Part shown: positions 62,663 to 63,198 of the stretch, piece by piece | How the letters are laid out: each line of letters starts with the position of its first letter | How positions within the stretch are numbered: the first letter of the stretch is position 1 | NCBI RefSeq assembly: GCF_947502995.1 | Contig: NZ_CANNBW010000027.1 | Coordinates: 1-63,198 of the forward strand | Direction of reading: 5' to 3' | Length of the DNA: 63,198 bases | From: an uncultured Tenacibaculum sp. | GTDB lineage: Bacteria > Bacteroidota > Bacteroidia > Flavobacteriales > Flavobacteriaceae | Position numbers and translations under genes: made by a program | The notes under the pieces: model-generated | The model's input: only the letters and a program-made list of their open reading frames with translations | Told to the model about the DNA's origin: nothing | Database searches by the model: none

Positions 62663-62693
62663 TTTTGCACTAACATAATTATCATAATATTAT

Positions 62694-62723
62694 AAAGGTT
62701 CTTCGTAGGAAGAGCCTTTTTTT
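62694..62723 (+). terminator. terminator after first peptide gene
   Basis: AAAGGTTCTTC (62694-62704), GTAG loop, GAAGAGCCTTT (62709-62719), one wobble pair, then T-run. Confidence 0.85.
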
Positions 62724-62754
62724 ATTGAAATAATTATTAATTCATTTTGAGTAG

Positions 62755-62789
62755 AGCTTTAATGAATTGATAAGCTACGTTCATGAGTT
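62755..62789 (+). promoter_or_regulatory. LytTR-type tandem site upstream of second peptide gene
   Basis: AGCTTTAATGAATT (62755-62768) and TACGTTCATGAGTT (62776-62789), 21 bp apart. The second 9-mer TACGTTCAT fits all LytTR consensus positions, and the first fits seven of nine. It lies 66 bp upstream of the ATG. Confidence 0.68.
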
Positions 62790-62855
62790 TAACGTTGTTT
62801 CCATTCTATAATTGAAAGATATTTAAAAACAATATTAATCTAAAATAAAATAAAA

Positions 62856-63071
62856 ATGAAAAAATTATTGAATTTACCTGGTGTACAAACATTAAACAAA
62901 GCAGCACAACAAGAGATTAAAGGAGGAAAAGGATTTGCTCCTTATAAATGTGCAGTTAGTAAAAAATGTTTTACAGCTTCAGATTGCATAAGTTTTACCC
63001 CAAGATGTGTTATGGAATGTTTTGCAGCTCCGAATGGAGAAGAAGGTATTTGTGTGGGATATATTGTTTAA
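62856..63071 (+). CDS. Cys-rich peptide precursor with double-glycine leader (2)
   Basis: A 71-residue precursor. The leader MKKLLNLPGVQTLNKAAQQE continues to IKGG, again ending at Gly24. The predicted mature peptide has 47 residues with six cysteines (32, 38, 44, 51, 55, 66), spaced C-x5-C-x5-C-x6-C-x3-C-x10-C. Only the leader resembles the upstream peptide; the cores differ, as in families sharing one exporter but not one activity. It is followed by a strong terminator, then the IS element at 63126. Secreted disulfide-rich peptide is likely; its action is unknown. Confidence 0.82.
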   Translation: MKKLLNLPGVQTLNKAAQQEIKGGKGFAPYKCAVSKKCFTASDCISFTPRCVMECFAAPNGEEGICVGYIV

Positions 63072-63093
63072 ATATTAGGGAAAAAAGAAAAAA

Positions 63094-63116
63094 GCTCGCC
63101 ATTGGCGAGCTTTTTT
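63094..63116 (+). terminator. terminator after second peptide gene
   Basis: GCTCGCC (63094-63100), ATT loop, GGCGAGC (63104-63110), then TTTTTT. Confidence 0.9.
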
Positions 63117-63125
63117 AATTATATA

Positions 63126-63198
63126 TGTCCCGTCCTGAAATAAGTTTACACAATTTAGACTTATTTTATGAATAACACTGTACCCAAGAAAAAGCGAA
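63126..63198 (+). mobile_element. IS element terminus, right window edge (partial)
   Basis: Starts TGTCCCGTCCTGAAATAAG and enters a reading frame at ATG 63168. It matches the left-edge element (76-4) over 73 bp with 3 mismatches, all inside the transposase start, in inverted orientation. It begins 10 bp past the terminator of the second peptide gene. Confidence 0.75.
63168..63198 (+). CDS. transposase N-terminus (partial, runs off window)
   Basis: Ten codons reading MNNTVPKKKR. It is the same start as the left-edge element apart from three base changes (MNNNESKKKR there). Too short for family assignment. Confidence 0.45.
   Translation, partial: MNNTVPKKKR

Noticed and set aside
1..63198. 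Composite transposon carried by the two flanking IS copies
   Set aside because: The interval is 63 kb of core genes (dnaA, secA, ligA, fabI, bamD) in normal flavobacterial order, which does not look like a mobile cargo. The copies also differ in sequence.

Overview
The window is low-GC DNA from a member of the Bacteroidota, most likely a marine Flavobacteriaceae (Tenacibaculum/Polaribacter-like; genus not proven). The family call rests on a GLPGLI-family gene beside a TonB-type beta-barrel gene, a DUF4835/PorD gene, the long form of GAPDH, the bamD-omega-coaBC-DUF4835-recN order, a decayed type IX secretion sorting tail, and many TAnnTTTG promoter boxes in place of sigma70 -10 boxes. No rRNA, tRNA or CRISPR was recognised.

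Both window ends are the same insertion-sequence terminus in inverted orientation (1-76 and 63126-63198). Each carries the first codons of a transposase reading out of the window.

Layout: (1) 136-5.9 kb: LolA-like carrier, FtsK, DgkA-type kinase and Tpx on the minus strand, then a MATE exporter and a small acidic protein. (2) 5.9-10.3 kb: a T9SS-tail remnant, an amine oxidase, and a TetR-controlled SDR/AhpD-like operon with two near-identical operators. (3) 10.4-20.2 kb: a GLPGLI/beta-barrel pair, a zinc-ribbon membrane protein, mutS2 and ung divergent, a glycosyltransferase and an LpxH-like phosphoesterase. (4) 20.4-32.6 kb: secA, a DUF2795 gene, cobalamin adenosyltransferase, thioesterase, dnaA, a low-molecular-weight phosphatase, an RsmI-like methylase, a lysozyme-like protein, mltG, an acetyltransferase, dapF and an HtrA protease. 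(5) 32.7-50.2 kb: GAPDH, ligA, two YhhN-family membrane proteins, dapA, bamD, omega, coaBC, porD-like, recN, fabI, a DUF3050 gene, a glycosyltransferase and a UDP-glucuronate decarboxylase-like gene. (6) 50.3-58.6 kb: a compact N-glycan breakdown locus: CutC, GH20 hexosaminidase, GH92 mannosidase, glycosylasparaginase and a sugar MFS transporter. (7) 58.7-63.1 kb: a lipoprotein TPR sensor kinase, a LytTR response regulator, an unknown lipoprotein and two Cys-rich peptides with double-glycine leaders.

Region 7 is the most notable. Upstream of the lipoprotein gene and of each peptide gene there is a pair of direct repeats with a period of exactly 21 bp, sharing an AACGT-nnn-TGAATT pattern. These fit the known 9-mer/12-bp-gap architecture of LytTR-regulator sites. 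The simplest reading is a peptide signalling or bacteriocin-like regulon driven by the adjacent two-component system. The peptide exporter is not in the window and may lie past the IS element.
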